Source of the DNA: Nocardia farcinica
GTDB lineage: Bacteria > Actinomycetota > Actinomycetes > Mycobacteriales > Mycobacteriaceae
Length of the DNA stretch: 64,000 bases
Reading direction: 5' to 3'
NCBI RefSeq assembly: GCF_001182745.1
Contig: NZ_LN868939.1
Span: forward strand, 2,170,001-2,234,000
Shown: in pieces, positions 53,652 to 63,157 of the stretch
Numbering within the stretch: position 1 is the stretch's first letter
Layout: each line of letters begins with the position of its first letter
Notes under the pieces: generated by a model
Databases searched by the model: none
Told to the model about the DNA's origin: nothing
The model's input: the letters and a program-made list of their open reading frames with translations, nothing else
Position numbers and translations under genes: made by a program

Positions 53652-54652
53652 GCGCCGATCCGGCGGCGGGCCTGGCCGACGTACTCGCCGAGACCTTCGG
53701 CGCGCCGGTGCGGGTGCGTGATCTCGAGTTCCTGTCCGCGGGCGCGCGCAGGCGCAACGTCGCGTTCACCGCCGAGGTCGAGGGGCAGGCGCCGCGCACG
53801 CTCGTGGCCACCCTCGTCCCGGCCGCGGTGGAGATCATGTCGGTGTCGGTGGAGGCGGTGGTGCGGGAACTGGCCCGCGGCAACGGCGTTCCGGTGCCCG
53901 AGGTGGTGGCGGTCTGCGCCGATCCGGCCCGCGTCGGCGAGCCGTTCCTGATCTCGGCGCATGTCGCGGGCGAGACGGTGCCGCGCAAGGTGCTGCGCCT
54001 CATCGCCGCCGAGGGCACCGCCGACCGGGTGGCCGGGCAGTGGGGCGAGGCGATGGGCAGGCTGCACGCGGTCGATCCCGGCCGGGCGCCGGAGGCGCTG
54101 CCCGCCGCGGGCGCCGACCCGGCGGCCGACGCGCTGGCCGACGCCGAGAAGGGCGTGCGCGCGCTGCTGGCCGACCGTCCGGTGTTCGCGATGGCGCTGC
54201 GCTGGCTGGAGCGGCGGCTGCCCGCACCGCCACCGCGCACCGCGCTGCTGCACACCGACCTGCGCAACGGCAACATCGTGGTGGGGGCCGACGGCCTGCG
54301 CGCGGTGCTCGACTGGGAGGGCGCGCAGCGGTTCGGCGATCCGATGCGGGATGTGGCCTGGCCGGCGCTGCGGATGTGGCGCTTCCGCGAGGACGCCAGG
54401 GAATTCGGTGGCTTCGCCGACCGCGACACCTTCGTGCGCGGCTACGAGGCGGCGGGCGGCAGCTTCGACCTGGACCGGTTCCGGTGGTGGAAGGTGATGG
54501 GCACGCTCGCCTGGGGTGTCGGGTTGGCCGGGCAGGCCGCCGCACATCTGGACGGCACCGTCCGCGACATCGTCATGGCGGCCAGCGGGCGCCGGGTGTC
54601 GGAAATCGAATGGGATCTGCTCATGCAGATCCGGCCCGCCGCACGAGCGTAG
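53648..54652 (+). CDS. APH-like phosphotransferase (ACAD10/11 kinase-like)
   Basis: The product is 334 residues. The catalytic loop is LLHTDLRNGNIVV (HxDxxxxN) and the metal-binding Asp is in AVLDWEGAQRFGDP. Proteins of this type, next to acyl-CoA dehydrogenases, resemble the kinase domain of ACAD10/ACAD11, which phosphorylates 4-hydroxy fatty acyl-CoA before its conversion. Antibiotic modification is unlikely in this context. It sits in an operon with DUF6285 (ATGA overlap) and the dehydrogenase (eight bases downstream). Confidence 0.88.
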   Translation: MSADPAAGLADVLAETFGAPVRVRDLEFLSAGARRRNVAFTAEVEGQAPRTLVATLVPAAVEIMSVSVEAVVRELARGNGVPVPEVVAVCADPARVGEPFLISAHVAGETVPRKVLRLIAAEGTADRVAGQWGEAMGRLHAVDPGRAPEALPAAGADPAADALADAEKGVRALLADRPVFAMALRWLERRLPAPPPRTALLHTDLRNGNIVVGADGLRAVLDWEGAQRFGDPMRDVAWPALRMWRFREDAREFGGFADRDTFVRGYEAAGGSFDLDRFRWWKVMGTLAWGVGLAGQAAAHLDGTVRDIVMAASGRRVSEIEWDLLMQIRPAARA

Positions 54653-54660
54653 GAGAGAGC

Positions 54661-55923
54661 GTGGATTTCGCACTGCCCGAGGAACTGACCGCCTACCTGG
54701 CCGAATTGGACGCCTTCATCGAGGCCGAGATCATTCCCCTGGAACAGGCCGACGACAATATCCGGTTCTTCGACCACCGCCGCGAGGACGCGCGCACCGA
54801 CTGGGAGCGTGGCGGCCTGCCGACCGCGGAATGGGAAGCGCTGCTGGCCGAGTCACGCCGCCGCGCCGACGCCGCCGGGCACTACCGGTACGCCTTCCCG
54901 CAGGAGTTCGGCGGTCGGGACGGCACCAACCTGGGCATGGCCGTCATCCGCGAGCACCTGGCCCGCCGCGGTCTCGGCCTGCACTGCGACCTGCAGAACG
55001 AGCACGCCATCGTCGCCAACAACGTCGGCCTGCTGTTGATGCTGGAGTACGGTTCGCCCGCACAGCGGGCGCAGTGGGTGGACGGGCTGGCCGAGGGCAC
55101 CAAGTTCTTCGCCTTCGGCATCACCGAGCCCGAGCACGGGTCCGACGCCACGCACATGGAGACCACCGCCGTGCGCGACGGCGACCACTGGATCATCAAC
55201 GGCACCAAGACCTGGAACACCGGCGTGCACATCGCCGACGCCGACCTGATCTTCGCCCGCACCTCCGGCCAGGCGGGTGACGGGCGCGGCATCACCGCGT
55301 TCCTGGTGCCCACCGACGCTCCCGGCTTCACCGTCGAGGAGTACCTGTGGACGTTCAACATGCCCACCGACCACGCCCGCATCAGCCTCACCGACGTGCG
55401 GGTACCCGATTCGGCGATCTTCGGCGGGGAGGGCCGCGGCCTGGCGGTGGTGCAGCACTTCTTCAACGAGAACCGCATCCGCCAGGCCGCCTCCAGCCTC
55501 GGCGCCGCGCAGTACTGCATCGACCAGGCGGTGGCCTACGCCAAGGAGCGCAAGCCCTTCGGCAAGCCGCTGGCGGCCAACCAGGCGATCCAGTTCCCGC
55601 TGGTCGAGTTGCACACCCAGTGCGAGATGCTGCGCGCGTTGATCCACAAGACCGCCTGGTCGATGGACACCTACGGCACCTTCGCCGTCTCCGAGCAGGT
55701 CTCGATGTGCAACTACTGGGCCAACCGGCTGTGCTGTGCGGCCGCCGACCAGGCGATGCAGGTGCACGGCGGGCTCGGCTACTCCCGGCACAAGCCGTTC
55801 GAACACATCTACCGCCACCATCGCCGCTACCGGATCACCGAAGGCGCCGAGGAGATCCAGATGCGCCGCGTCGCGGGCTATCTGTTCGGCTTCATGGACC
55901 GGGCGAACGTCAAGGGCGTGTGA
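54661..55923 (+). CDS. Acyl-CoA dehydrogenase
   Basis: The product is 420 residues. The FAD-contact block FGITEPEHGSDATHMETTA, the central GTKTWNTG, the C-terminal VHGGLGYSRHKPFEHIYR and RITEGAEEIQ are the standard family signatures. With the upstream phosphotransferase and DUF6285 it resembles the ACAD10/11 pathway for hydroxylated fatty acids. AGGAGAG precedes GTG 54661. Its end is 10 bases from a convergent gene. Confidence 0.93.
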   Translation: MDFALPEELTAYLAELDAFIEAEIIPLEQADDNIRFFDHRREDARTDWERGGLPTAEWEALLAESRRRADAAGHYRYAFPQEFGGRDGTNLGMAVIREHLARRGLGLHCDLQNEHAIVANNVGLLLMLEYGSPAQRAQWVDGLAEGTKFFAFGITEPEHGSDATHMETTAVRDGDHWIINGTKTWNTGVHIADADLIFARTSGQAGDGRGITAFLVPTDAPGFTVEEYLWTFNMPTDHARISLTDVRVPDSAIFGGEGRGLAVVQHFFNENRIRQAASSLGAAQYCIDQAVAYAKERKPFGKPLAANQAIQFPLVELHTQCEMLRALIHKTAWSMDTYGTFAVSEQVSMCNYWANRLCCAAADQAMQVHGGLGYSRHKPFEHIYRHHRRYRITEGAEEIQMRRVAGYLFGFMDRANVKGV

Positions 55924-55933
55924 ACGCGGACGC

Positions 55934-56530
55934 TCACCGGTCCAGTCGCAGGGTGAAGAAGTACGGCTGCGGCGCGTCACGCTGATCCATCACGCCCAGC
56001 AGGGTGTGCTCGTCGACGCGGCGGAAAACGTCGATGATCGGCAGATGGTCGTAGACCATGGCGGCGCTCACCTTGCCCCGGTACTCCACGTGCCGCAGCC
56101 GGGCCCGGGGACGGCGGGCCCGCAGCGCGGGCGCGAGCACCGGCAGCATCGCCTTGCCACGCGCCACCAGATCGTTGGGCACCTTGCCCGCCAGCGCCAG
56201 CGGCACCTTCTTGGGGTCGACGGGGAAGACGGCGCCGTTCGGCGTCGAGAACAGCAGCGGCTGCACGGTTTCGGCGTCGTCGAACTGCTTGCCGTACCAC
56301 CCGGAGGCGGCGAGCACGCCGTCGTAGGGGTGGCCGGTGCGGATCTCGCCGCCGCGCCAGCGGCCCAGGGTGATCTCCTCGACCCGGACGGTGGGCAGGG
56401 CGTCGAACAGCGTGACGGCCGTGGCCAGGCCGCCGTCGCGTTCGAGGGCGGCGAGGGCGGCGGTGGCGTCGGCGGTCGTGAGGGTGCCGCCGTCGGTGGC
56501 GGGTCCGTTCGCGGTGGGATCGGTCGGCAT
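55934..56530 (-). CDS. GXWXG/DUF4334 family protein
   Basis: The product is 198 residues. LGRWRGGEIRTGHPYDG is the GXWXG domain, and SGWYGKQFDDAETVQPLLF with the C-terminal MVYDHLPIIDVFRRVD belongs to DUF4334. These two domains occur together in a lipocalin-like family of unknown function, frequent in mycobacteria and Nocardia. There is no signal peptide. It follows the GMC oxidoreductase gene region on the same strand and may assist lipid handling. Confidence 0.85.
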   Translation of the reverse strand: MPTDPTANGPATDGGTLTTADATAALAALERDGGLATAVTLFDALPTVRVEEITLGRWRGGEIRTGHPYDGVLAASGWYGKQFDDAETVQPLLFSTPNGAVFPVDPKKVPLALAGKVPNDLVARGKAMLPVLAPALRARRPRARLRHVEYRGKVSAAMVYDHLPIIDVFRRVDEHTLLGVMDQRDAPQPYFFTLRLDR

Positions 56531-56596
56531 TTCGGCTCCTGTCGGCGGCCCGCTCGCGTCCGAGTGGGCGTGGCTGATGGTCGTGCGCCGGGTCGG

Positions 56597-58342
56597 TCAG
56601 GCGGGTGACCCGGCGGCGGGTTCGGATTCGGTTGCCGGGCCGGTGATCTCGACGATCGGCAACCGCAGGGCGGCGGGTGCGCTCGCCGGAACCACCGGGT
56701 TGCGCGGTGGCACCGGGGCGATCCGGCGGTAGGGCTGCCCCGGCTCGGGCCGCGGGTCGGCCTCGCCCTTGTTGGGCCACAGCGCGACCGCGCGTTCGGC
56801 CTGCGCGGTGATGGTCAGCGACGGGTTCACACCCAGGTTGGCCGAGATGGTCGAGCCGTCGATGACGTGCAGGCCGCGGTACCCGTACATCCGATGGTAC
56901 GGATCGACCACACCGGTGTCGGGGGAGTCGCCGATGACGCAGCCGCCGATGAAGTGGCCGGTCATGGGGATGTCGAACAGGGCGCTCCAGCCCGCGCCCG
57001 CGATGCCGTCGATCTTGTCGGCCACCCGGTGCGCCACCTCGTGCCCGGCCGGGATCCAGGTCGGGTTCGGTTCACCCGCACCCTGCCTGGTGGTCATCGT
57101 GCGGCCGAACAGCCCGCGCTTGGTGTAGGTGGTGATGGAGTTGTCCACCGACTGCATGACCAGCAGGCCGATCATCTGCTCCGACCAGCCGCGCGGGTTC
57201 TGCAGGTGCAGTGCGTCGCGCAGGCCGAGGCGGCGCATGGTGCGCGCCCACAGCCGCACCTTGCCGGTGCGCCCGTCCGGGTCGATCATCGCGGTGCCGA
57301 TCAGTCCGATGGCGTTGCTGCCCTTGCCGTAGCGCACCGGCTCGATGTGGGTGTCGTCGTCGGGGTGGATCGAGGAGGTGATCGCGACACCCTTGGTGAA
57401 ATCGGAGTCCTTGCGTCGGCTGCGCACCGAGAGCAGTTCCTCGGAGTTGGTGCGCGAGAGCTCGCCCAGTCGGGGGGAGATGTCGGGCAGCGAACCGCGG
57501 TCGCGCAGCTTGTGCAGCAGTTTCTGGGTGCCGAGGGCGGCCGCGGCGAACACCACCTGTTCGGCGGTGAAGGTCCGCCGCGCCTTGCGCACCCAGCGGC
57601 CGGTGCGCACGGTCGAGACCGTGTAGCCGCCACCGGGCCGCGGGCGCACGTCGGTCACGGTGGTCAGCGGGTGCACCGTCGCCCCGGCCTGTTCTGCGAG
57701 GTAGAGGTAGTTCTTGACCAGGGTGTTCTTGGCGTTGTGGCGGCAGCCGGTCATGCACTCGCCGCAGTGCGTGCAGGTGGCCCGCGCGGGCCCGACACCG
57801 CCGAAGAACGGGTCGGGCAGGTTCTCGCCCGGTCGCACGCCCTTGCCGCCGAACAGCACACCCACCGGGGTGCTGCGGTAGCTCTCCGCCACACCCATCT
57901 CCTCGGCCACCTCGGCCAGCACCCGGTCGCTGGGGGTGGTGGCCGGGTTGGTCGTCACGCCCAGCATCCGTTTGGCCTGGTCGTAGTGCGGGGCGAGTTC
58001 GGCCTTCCAATCGGTGATGTGGGCCCACTGGCGGTCGCGGTAGAACTTGTCCGGCGGCTCGTAGAGGGTGTTCGCGTAGACCAGCGAGCCGCCGCCCACC
58101 CCGGCGCCCGCCATGATGAAGGTGTCCTTCAGCAGGGTCAGCCGCTGGATGCCGAAGCAGCCGAGCGCGGGCGCCCACAGGTATTTCCTGGCGTCCCAGG
58201 AGGTTTCGGCGAACTCCTCGTCGGCGAAGCGCCTGCCCGCCTCCAGCACGCCCACCCGGTAGCCCTTCTCGGTCAACCGCAGCGCGGTCACGCTGCCGCC
58301 GAAACCGGAGCCGACGACCACCACGTCGTAGTCGAACGTCAT
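56597..58342 (-). CDS. GMC oxidoreductase (cholesterol oxidase ChoD-like)
   Basis: The product is 581 residues. The FAD motif VVVGSGFGGSVTALRL is at the N-terminus, followed by AGAGVGGGSLVYANTL. A Cys-rich loop CTHCGECMTGCRHNAKNTL and the C-terminal NLGVNPSLTITAQAERA match the ChoD subgroup of mycobacteria and Nocardia, annotated as cholesterol oxidases though the activity of some is disputed. There is no signal peptide. It begins 24 bases after the stop of the Baeyer-Villiger gene on the same strand, so the two are probably cotranscribed. Confidence 0.9.
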   Translation of the reverse strand: MTFDYDVVVVGSGFGGSVTALRLTEKGYRVGVLEAGRRFADEEFAETSWDARKYLWAPALGCFGIQRLTLLKDTFIMAGAGVGGGSLVYANTLYEPPDKFYRDRQWAHITDWKAELAPHYDQAKRMLGVTTNPATTPSDRVLAEVAEEMGVAESYRSTPVGVLFGGKGVRPGENLPDPFFGGVGPARATCTHCGECMTGCRHNAKNTLVKNYLYLAEQAGATVHPLTTVTDVRPRPGGGYTVSTVRTGRWVRKARRTFTAEQVVFAAAALGTQKLLHKLRDRGSLPDISPRLGELSRTNSEELLSVRSRRKDSDFTKGVAITSSIHPDDDTHIEPVRYGKGSNAIGLIGTAMIDPDGRTGKVRLWARTMRRLGLRDALHLQNPRGWSEQMIGLLVMQSVDNSITTYTKRGLFGRTMTTRQGAGEPNPTWIPAGHEVAHRVADKIDGIAGAGWSALFDIPMTGHFIGGCVIGDSPDTGVVDPYHRMYGYRGLHVIDGSTISANLGVNPSLTITAQAERAVALWPNKGEADPRPEPGQPYRRIAPVPPRNPVVPASAPAALRLPIVEITGPATESEPAAGSPA

Positions 58343-58365
58343 CTGATCTCCACCACTTCTCGTCG

Positions 58366-59823
58366 TCAGGAAACGGGCTTGCACTCGAAGTCCGCCGGGT
58401 CGAACCGGCGGGTCTGCCACCGGTAACTGGTGACGGTGCCCGGCCAGTTGTTGGTGATGCGTCCCGCGGCGTTGCGATACCAGCTCGAGCAGAAGTTCCA
58501 GGGGGTGCGGTCGAGCCGGGCCTGGAGCTTGCGGTCGAACTCGGCCGCCACCTGCGGGCGCACGTCGAGCACGTGCCCGGGGCGCCGGGCCAGGTGCGCG
58601 ACGGCCTGGCGGATGTAGCGGGCCTGCGATTCGATCATGTAGACGATCGAGCCGACGCCCAGGTTGGTGTTCGGGCCGTACATCAGGAACAGGTTGGGAT
58701 AGCCGGGCACCGTCATGCCGCGGTAGGCCCGCGCCCCATCGGCCCACTCGTCCTGCAGCTTGCGTCCACCGCGCCCGGAGATCCGCATGGGCCAGAGGAA
58801 TTCGGTGCCCTTGAAGCCGGTGCCGAACACGATCGCGTCCACCTCGTGCAGCACGCCGTCGGCGGTGCGCACCCCCTCGGGGGTGATCTCGGTGATGGCG
58901 GTGGTCTCCACCGCGACGTTCGGGCGGGTCAGCGCGGGCAGGTAGTCGTTGGAGAACAGCGCCCGTTTGCAGCCGGCCGGGTAGTCCGGGGTGAGCACGG
59001 CGCGCAGCCGGGGGTCGGGTACCTGGTTCTCCAGATGGCGCAGGCCGATGTCGGTCACGAGTTTCCGGATCACCGGGACATCCACGATGCCCAGCGACAG
59101 GAACTCGCAGAACGCCCAGAACGCGAACCGCTCCGAGAGCCGGGTGATCGGCAGCAGGTCGAACGCACGATGGTGCCAGGGCCGGTATTCGACGTCCGGC
59201 TTGGGCATGATCCAGGCCGCCGAGCGCTGGAACAGCGTCAGGTGCGCGACCTGCGGCGCGATGGCGGGCACGAACTGCACCGCGCTGGCGCCGGTGCCGA
59301 TCACCGCGACCCGTTTGCCGGTCAGATCGGCCTCGTGGTCCCACTCGGCGGAGTGGAAGGCGGTGCCGCGGAAGGTCTCCACGCCGGGGATGTCCGGCAG
59401 CGCGGGCCGGGAGAGCTGGCCGACGGCGGAGATCAGCACGGCGCAGGTGTATTCGGTGCCGTCGGCGGTGCGGACGCGCCAGCGGCCGGTGGCGTCGTCG
59501 TATTCGGCGTCGGTGACCTCGCTGCGGAAGCGGATCTTCGGCAGCAGGTTGTTGTCCCGGGCGATACCGCGCAGGTAGTCCAGGATGTCGGGCTGCTGGG
59601 AGAACCGCTTGGGCCAGTCGGTGCGCGGGGCGTAGGAGTAGGAGTACAGCGGCGAGGGGATGTCGCAGCCCGCACCGGGATAGGTGTTCTCCCGCCAGAC
59701 GCCGCCGACGTCCTCGGCGCGCTCCAGGATGACGAAATCGTGCACGCCGGCACGCTGGAGTTCCATCGCCATGCCGAGCCCGCCGAAGCCGGTACCGATG
59801 ATGACGATCGACGGTGTGTTCAT
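58366..59823 (-). CDS. Flavin monooxygenase, Baeyer-Villiger type
   Basis: The product is 485 residues. Two Rossmann motifs are present: GTGFGGLG near residue 10 for FAD and GTGASAVQF for NADPH. Between them FRGTAFHSAEWD fits the Baeyer-Villiger fingerprint FxGxxxHxxxW(D/P). The enzyme would insert oxygen next to a ketone, plausibly on a sterol or other lipid given its neighbours. A minus-strand TAGCGT (59836-59831) lies seven bases before the ATG, so the transcript is probably leaderless. Confidence 0.9.
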   Translation of the reverse strand: MNTPSIVIIGTGFGGLGMAMELQRAGVHDFVILERAEDVGGVWRENTYPGAGCDIPSPLYSYSYAPRTDWPKRFSQQPDILDYLRGIARDNNLLPKIRFRSEVTDAEYDDATGRWRVRTADGTEYTCAVLISAVGQLSRPALPDIPGVETFRGTAFHSAEWDHEADLTGKRVAVIGTGASAVQFVPAIAPQVAHLTLFQRSAAWIMPKPDVEYRPWHHRAFDLLPITRLSERFAFWAFCEFLSLGIVDVPVIRKLVTDIGLRHLENQVPDPRLRAVLTPDYPAGCKRALFSNDYLPALTRPNVAVETTAITEITPEGVRTADGVLHEVDAIVFGTGFKGTEFLWPMRISGRGGRKLQDEWADGARAYRGMTVPGYPNLFLMYGPNTNLGVGSIVYMIESQARYIRQAVAHLARRPGHVLDVRPQVAAEFDRKLQARLDRTPWNFCSSWYRNAAGRITNNWPGTVTSYRWQTRRFDPADFECKPVS

Positions 59824-59893
59824 GAACACAACGCTAGGACCTGGACAAATGACTCCGGCAAACACCTGAGGTCAACAAATCAATACTTTCGGC

Positions 59894-59899
59894 CATAAT
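59894..59899 (+). promoter_or_regulatory. -10 element of the AraC gene, leaderless
   Basis: CATAAT lies six bases before GTG 59906. The divergent monooxygenase also has a leaderless-type -10, so both promoters fit into an 82-base gap where the regulator could act. Confidence 0.5.
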
Positions 59900-59905
59900 C
59901 GGGGG

Positions 59906-60961
59906 GTGAGCACCATCCACCCCGAGGTCCGTACGTGGGATTTCCCGCGCGGCGTCGCCGGGGTCGCGGTCATGGCCGAGTTCGCCGCCCGGCACGGGGT
60001 ACCGGTCGAGCGGGTGCTGGCCGGCACCGGACTCGACGAGCAGGCGCTGGCCGAACCCGACCGCCAGATCCCCGCGCGCACCGAGCTGGCGGCGGTGCGC
60101 AACCTGCTGGCCGCCTTCGACGGTGAGCCCGGTCTCGGCCTGCGGGTCGGCCGGCGGTACCGGGTGAGCACCTTCGGCATCTTCGGCTACGCGTGTGTCA
60201 CCAGCCCGACCCTGCGCGAGGCCATCACGCTGGCGCTGCGCTACTACCGCCTCGGCTACGCCTTCTGCACCCCGATCGTGGAGTTCCGGCCCGGGGAGGT
60301 GGTGGCCTGGATCAACCATGAACTGATCCCCGCCGACGTGCGGAACTTCCTGGTGGAACGCGACGTGGTTGCCATCCACCGGGTGATGAGCGACCTGCTC
60401 GGCGAGCGGCTGAACCTCGCCCGCGCCGAATTCGCCTGTCCCGAACCCGAACACGCCGCCCGGATGGCCTCGGTGTTCGGAGTGCGTCCGCGGTTCGGCA
60501 GCGAGCACACGCTGTTCGCGATCGACCCCGAGGTGCTGAATCGCCCTCTGCCGCAAGCCAATCAGCCGACCTGGCAGATGTGCGTGGCGCAGTGCCACGA
60601 GCTGATCCGCCGCCGCACCGCCCGCACCGGCATCGCCGCCGAGGTGCGCGAGCGGCTGCTACCCGGCAGCGGGGCGATGGGGGTGGGCACGCCACCCACC
60701 ATCGACGCGGTGGCCCGCGACCTGAACATGAGCGCGCGCACCCTGCGCCGCCGCCTGGACGAGGCGGGCACCAGCTACCGCGCCCTGCTGGACGAGGTGC
60801 GCCGAGCGCTGGCCGAGGAGATGCTCACCGCCGCACCGCTGTCGGTCGACGACATCGCCATCCGGCTCGGCTACGCCGAGGCCACCCCGTTCATCCACGC
60901 GTTCAAACGCTGGACCGGACTCACGCCGGCGGCGTACCGCCGCGCGCATCACCGGCCTTGA
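59906..60961 (+). CDS. AraC-family regulator (OruR/ArgR-like ligand domain)
   Basis: The product is 351 residues. The large N-terminal half (VPVERVLAGTGLDEQALAEP region, then CVTSPTLREAITLALRYYRL) is the arabinose-binding-like domain of this AraC branch. The C-terminal pair of helix-turn-helices includes AVARDLNMSARTLRRRLDEA and DIAIRLGYAEATPFIHAFKR. It is divergent from the Baeyer-Villiger gene, which it probably activates in response to a lipid or sterol. Its end overlaps the convergent SDR gene by 41 bases. Confidence 0.92.
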   Translation: MSTIHPEVRTWDFPRGVAGVAVMAEFAARHGVPVERVLAGTGLDEQALAEPDRQIPARTELAAVRNLLAAFDGEPGLGLRVGRRYRVSTFGIFGYACVTSPTLREAITLALRYYRLGYAFCTPIVEFRPGEVVAWINHELIPADVRNFLVERDVVAIHRVMSDLLGERLNLARAEFACPEPEHAARMASVFGVRPRFGSEHTLFAIDPEVLNRPLPQANQPTWQMCVAQCHELIRRRTARTGIAAEVRERLLPGSGAMGVGTPPTIDAVARDLNMSARTLRRRLDEAGTSYRALLDEVRRALAEEMLTAAPLSVDDIAIRLGYAEATPFIHAFKRWTGLTPAAYRRAHHRP

Positions 60962-61799
60962 GCGGGGTGGGCAGTCCGCACAGCCGCGCGCTCACCTCGA
61001 CCAGCCGCGCGCCCAGCTCGTCGTCGGTGGCGCGCCGGCCCGGCTGCTTAGGTCTGTTGCGCTGGAAGTAGCAGCCGGTGGTGTCGGCCACCTCGGGGTC
61101 GGTGGCCAGATAGGTGAGGGCTTCGGCGCCCTGCTCCGGCGAGATCATGAAGATCCGCTTGGCGATCGCGGCCAGCGGCTTGCCGTACCAGGGCATGGTG
61201 TCCCAGATGCCGGTCGCCACGGCGCCCGGGTGGAAGGCGTTGACCGTCACGCCGGTGCCGTCGAGCCTGCGGGCCAGCTCCCGGGTGTAGAGGATCAGCG
61301 CCAGCTTGGAACGGCTGTAGGCCTTCTCGCCGGTGTAGCCGTGTTCGAAGGGCAGATCGTCCAGGTCGAGGCGGGCGCCGAAATGCAGCACCGAGGAGGT
61401 GAACACCACCCGCGCGGGGGCGCTGTCGAGCAGCAGGTCCAGCAGTAGTTCGGTGAGCAGGAACGGGCCGAGATAGTTGACGGCGAAGGTGGTCTCGACA
61501 CCGTCCTCGGTGAGCGCGCGGTCGGGGAAGTGCCCGCCCGCGTTGTTGGCCAGCACGTCGAGGCGGTCGTAGCGCTGCCGGACCTGCTCGGCCAGCTCGC
61601 GGATCGCCGCCTGCGAGCCGACATCGCAGCGCAGCGTGTCGACCGCGCCCGCGCCGGCCGCCCGCACCCGCTGCTCGGTGGCGGCCAGTTTCTCCGGGTT
61701 GCGACCGACGAGAATCAGATGCTCCCCCCGCGCGCCGAGCTGCTCGGCCGCCGCCGATCCGATACCCGATGTCGCCCCCGTGATCAGGATCGTCTTCAT
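60921..61799 (-). CDS. Short-chain dehydrogenase/reductase (retinol-dehydrogenase-like)
   Basis: The product is 292 residues. The cofactor motif is GATSGIGSAAA, followed by NNAGGHFPDRAL; the catalytic Ser lies in VVFTSSVLHF and the YxxxK in AYSRSKLAL. It resembles the retinol-dehydrogenase/WW-oxidoreductase-like SDRs that act on hydrophobic alcohols. ATG 61799 is chosen as the start nearest the Rossmann strand. Together with the GMC and Baeyer-Villiger enzymes, it suggests a lipid oxidation block. Confidence 0.9.
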   Translation of the reverse strand: MKTILITGATSGIGSAAAEQLGARGEHLILVGRNPEKLAATEQRVRAAGAGAVDTLRCDVGSQAAIRELAEQVRQRYDRLDVLANNAGGHFPDRALTEDGVETTFAVNYLGPFLLTELLLDLLLDSAPARVVFTSSVLHFGARLDLDDLPFEHGYTGEKAYSRSKLALILYTRELARRLDGTGVTVNAFHPGAVATGIWDTMPWYGKPLAAIAKRIFMISPEQGAEALTYLATDPEVADTTGCYFQRNRPKQPGRRATDDELGARLVEVSARLCGLPTPLKAGDARGGTPPA

Positions 61800-61880
61800 A
61801 TACGCCACCGTGCCACAGCGGCGGACGTCGCGCCGGGACGCGCCGAAATCCGCGCCGGCCGGGCTCGGCCGGGGCCCGCG

Positions 61881-63038
61881 TCAGTCGGTCTTCGCCGACG
61901 CCTCCGCCTGGTCCGGGGGCGGCGGTGTGGTCACCAGATCGATCTGCTCGCCGACGTAGCGCAGGATCACCGCCGCCACGGCCGCGACCGGCACCGCGAG
62001 GAACGCGCCGACGATGCCGTAGAGCGAGCCACCGGCGGTGACCGCGAGCAGCACCACCACCGCGTGCAGCTGCATGCTGCGGCTCTGCAGCACCGGTTGC
62101 AGGATGTTGCCCTCCAGCTGCTGCACCGCGATGATGATCGCCAGCACGATCAGCGCCGTGGTCACGCCGTTGGCCACCAGGGCGACCAGCACGGCGAGCG
62201 CGCCGGCCACGAACGCGCCGACGATCGGGATGAAGCCGCCGATGAAGGTCAACACCGCCAGCACCAGCGACAACGGGACACCGAGGATCACCAGGCCCGC
62301 GCCGATCAGCACCGCGTCGATCAGGCTCACCAACGCCTGGGTGCGGATGAATCCGCCCAGGGTGACCCAGATCCGGTTGAGCACCTCCTCGAAGTGCCTG
62401 CCCGCGCCCGCCCCGGTGACGCTGTGCAGCCAGGGCAGGAACTTCGGCCCGTCCTTGATGAAGAAGAACGCCAGCACCAGCACCAGGAACAGGGTGATCA
62501 GGGCGGAGGTGGCGGTGGTGACGCCGCTGAAGACGCCGGTGGCGATCTGCTCGGCACTGGACTGCAGGCGGTTGCCGATGGTGTCCACGGCCTGGTCGAG
62601 CTGTTCGTCGCGGATGCGCAGCGGCGGGCCGCGCAACCAGTCGCGCACCTTGTTGATGCCCTCGCTGGCCTTGTCGGCCAGGTCCGGCGCCTGATCGGCG
62701 ACCGAGGGCACGATCAACGCGATCACTCCGGCCAGTATGCCGAGGAACCCGAGCACCGACAGCGTCGCCGCCAGCCCGGGCCGCACCCCGTGGTTGGTCA
62801 GCCACCGCGTCGGCGGCCACAGCACGGTGGCCACCACCAGCGCCAGCGCCACCGGCAGCACGATCACCCACAGCAGCGCGATGGTCCAGCAGACCACCCA
62901 CACCCCCGCCGCGACCGCGACGATGCACAGCGACCATTTGGCGAGCCAGAACAACCCCTGGCCGATGACGTCGCCCCGGTCCCGCGCTGTCCGGGCGCCC
63001 GTTCCGATCTCCTTCGTGGGCTTGCTCTCCTCGCTCAC
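61881..63038 (-). CDS. AI-2E family transporter
   Basis: The product is 385 residues with about eight membrane helices. LAFFFIKDGPKFLPWL and the long helix pair FIGGFIPIVGAFVAGALAV are the conserved blocks of the AI-2E/PerM family. Members export autoinducer-2 or act as sodium/proton antiporters; most are uncharacterised. GTG 63038 (VSEESKPTK) is chosen, since the longer frame adds a basic, non-membrane segment lacking coding character. Confidence 0.9.
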   Translation of the reverse strand: MSEESKPTKEIGTGARTARDRGDVIGQGLFWLAKWSLCIVAVAAGVWVVCWTIALLWVIVLPVALALVVATVLWPPTRWLTNHGVRPGLAATLSVLGFLGILAGVIALIVPSVADQAPDLADKASEGINKVRDWLRGPPLRIRDEQLDQAVDTIGNRLQSSAEQIATGVFSGVTTATSALITLFLVLVLAFFFIKDGPKFLPWLHSVTGAGAGRHFEEVLNRIWVTLGGFIRTQALVSLIDAVLIGAGLVILGVPLSLVLAVLTFIGGFIPIVGAFVAGALAVLVALVANGVTTALIVLAIIIAVQQLEGNILQPVLQSRSMQLHAVVVLLAVTAGGSLYGIVGAFLAVPVAAVAAVILRYVGEQIDLVTTPPPPDQAEASAKTD

Positions 63039-63089
63039 CGGCCCAGTCTTACACGACACACCGGCGCGGGCCCGCCAACGACGAGCCCC

Positions 63090-63114
63090 GATTGCGTCAC
63101 TCGGCACCGGGTAA
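63090..63114 (+). promoter_or_regulatory. SigB/SigF-like promoter of the flavodoxin-like gene
   Basis: GATTG (63090-63094), 14 bases, GGGTAA (63109-63114), 43 bases before ATG 63158. Confidence 0.45.
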
Positions 63115-63157
63115 GGCTGCCGGTGAACGGACTTTCCGCGAGGGCAGGAGGCGAGGC

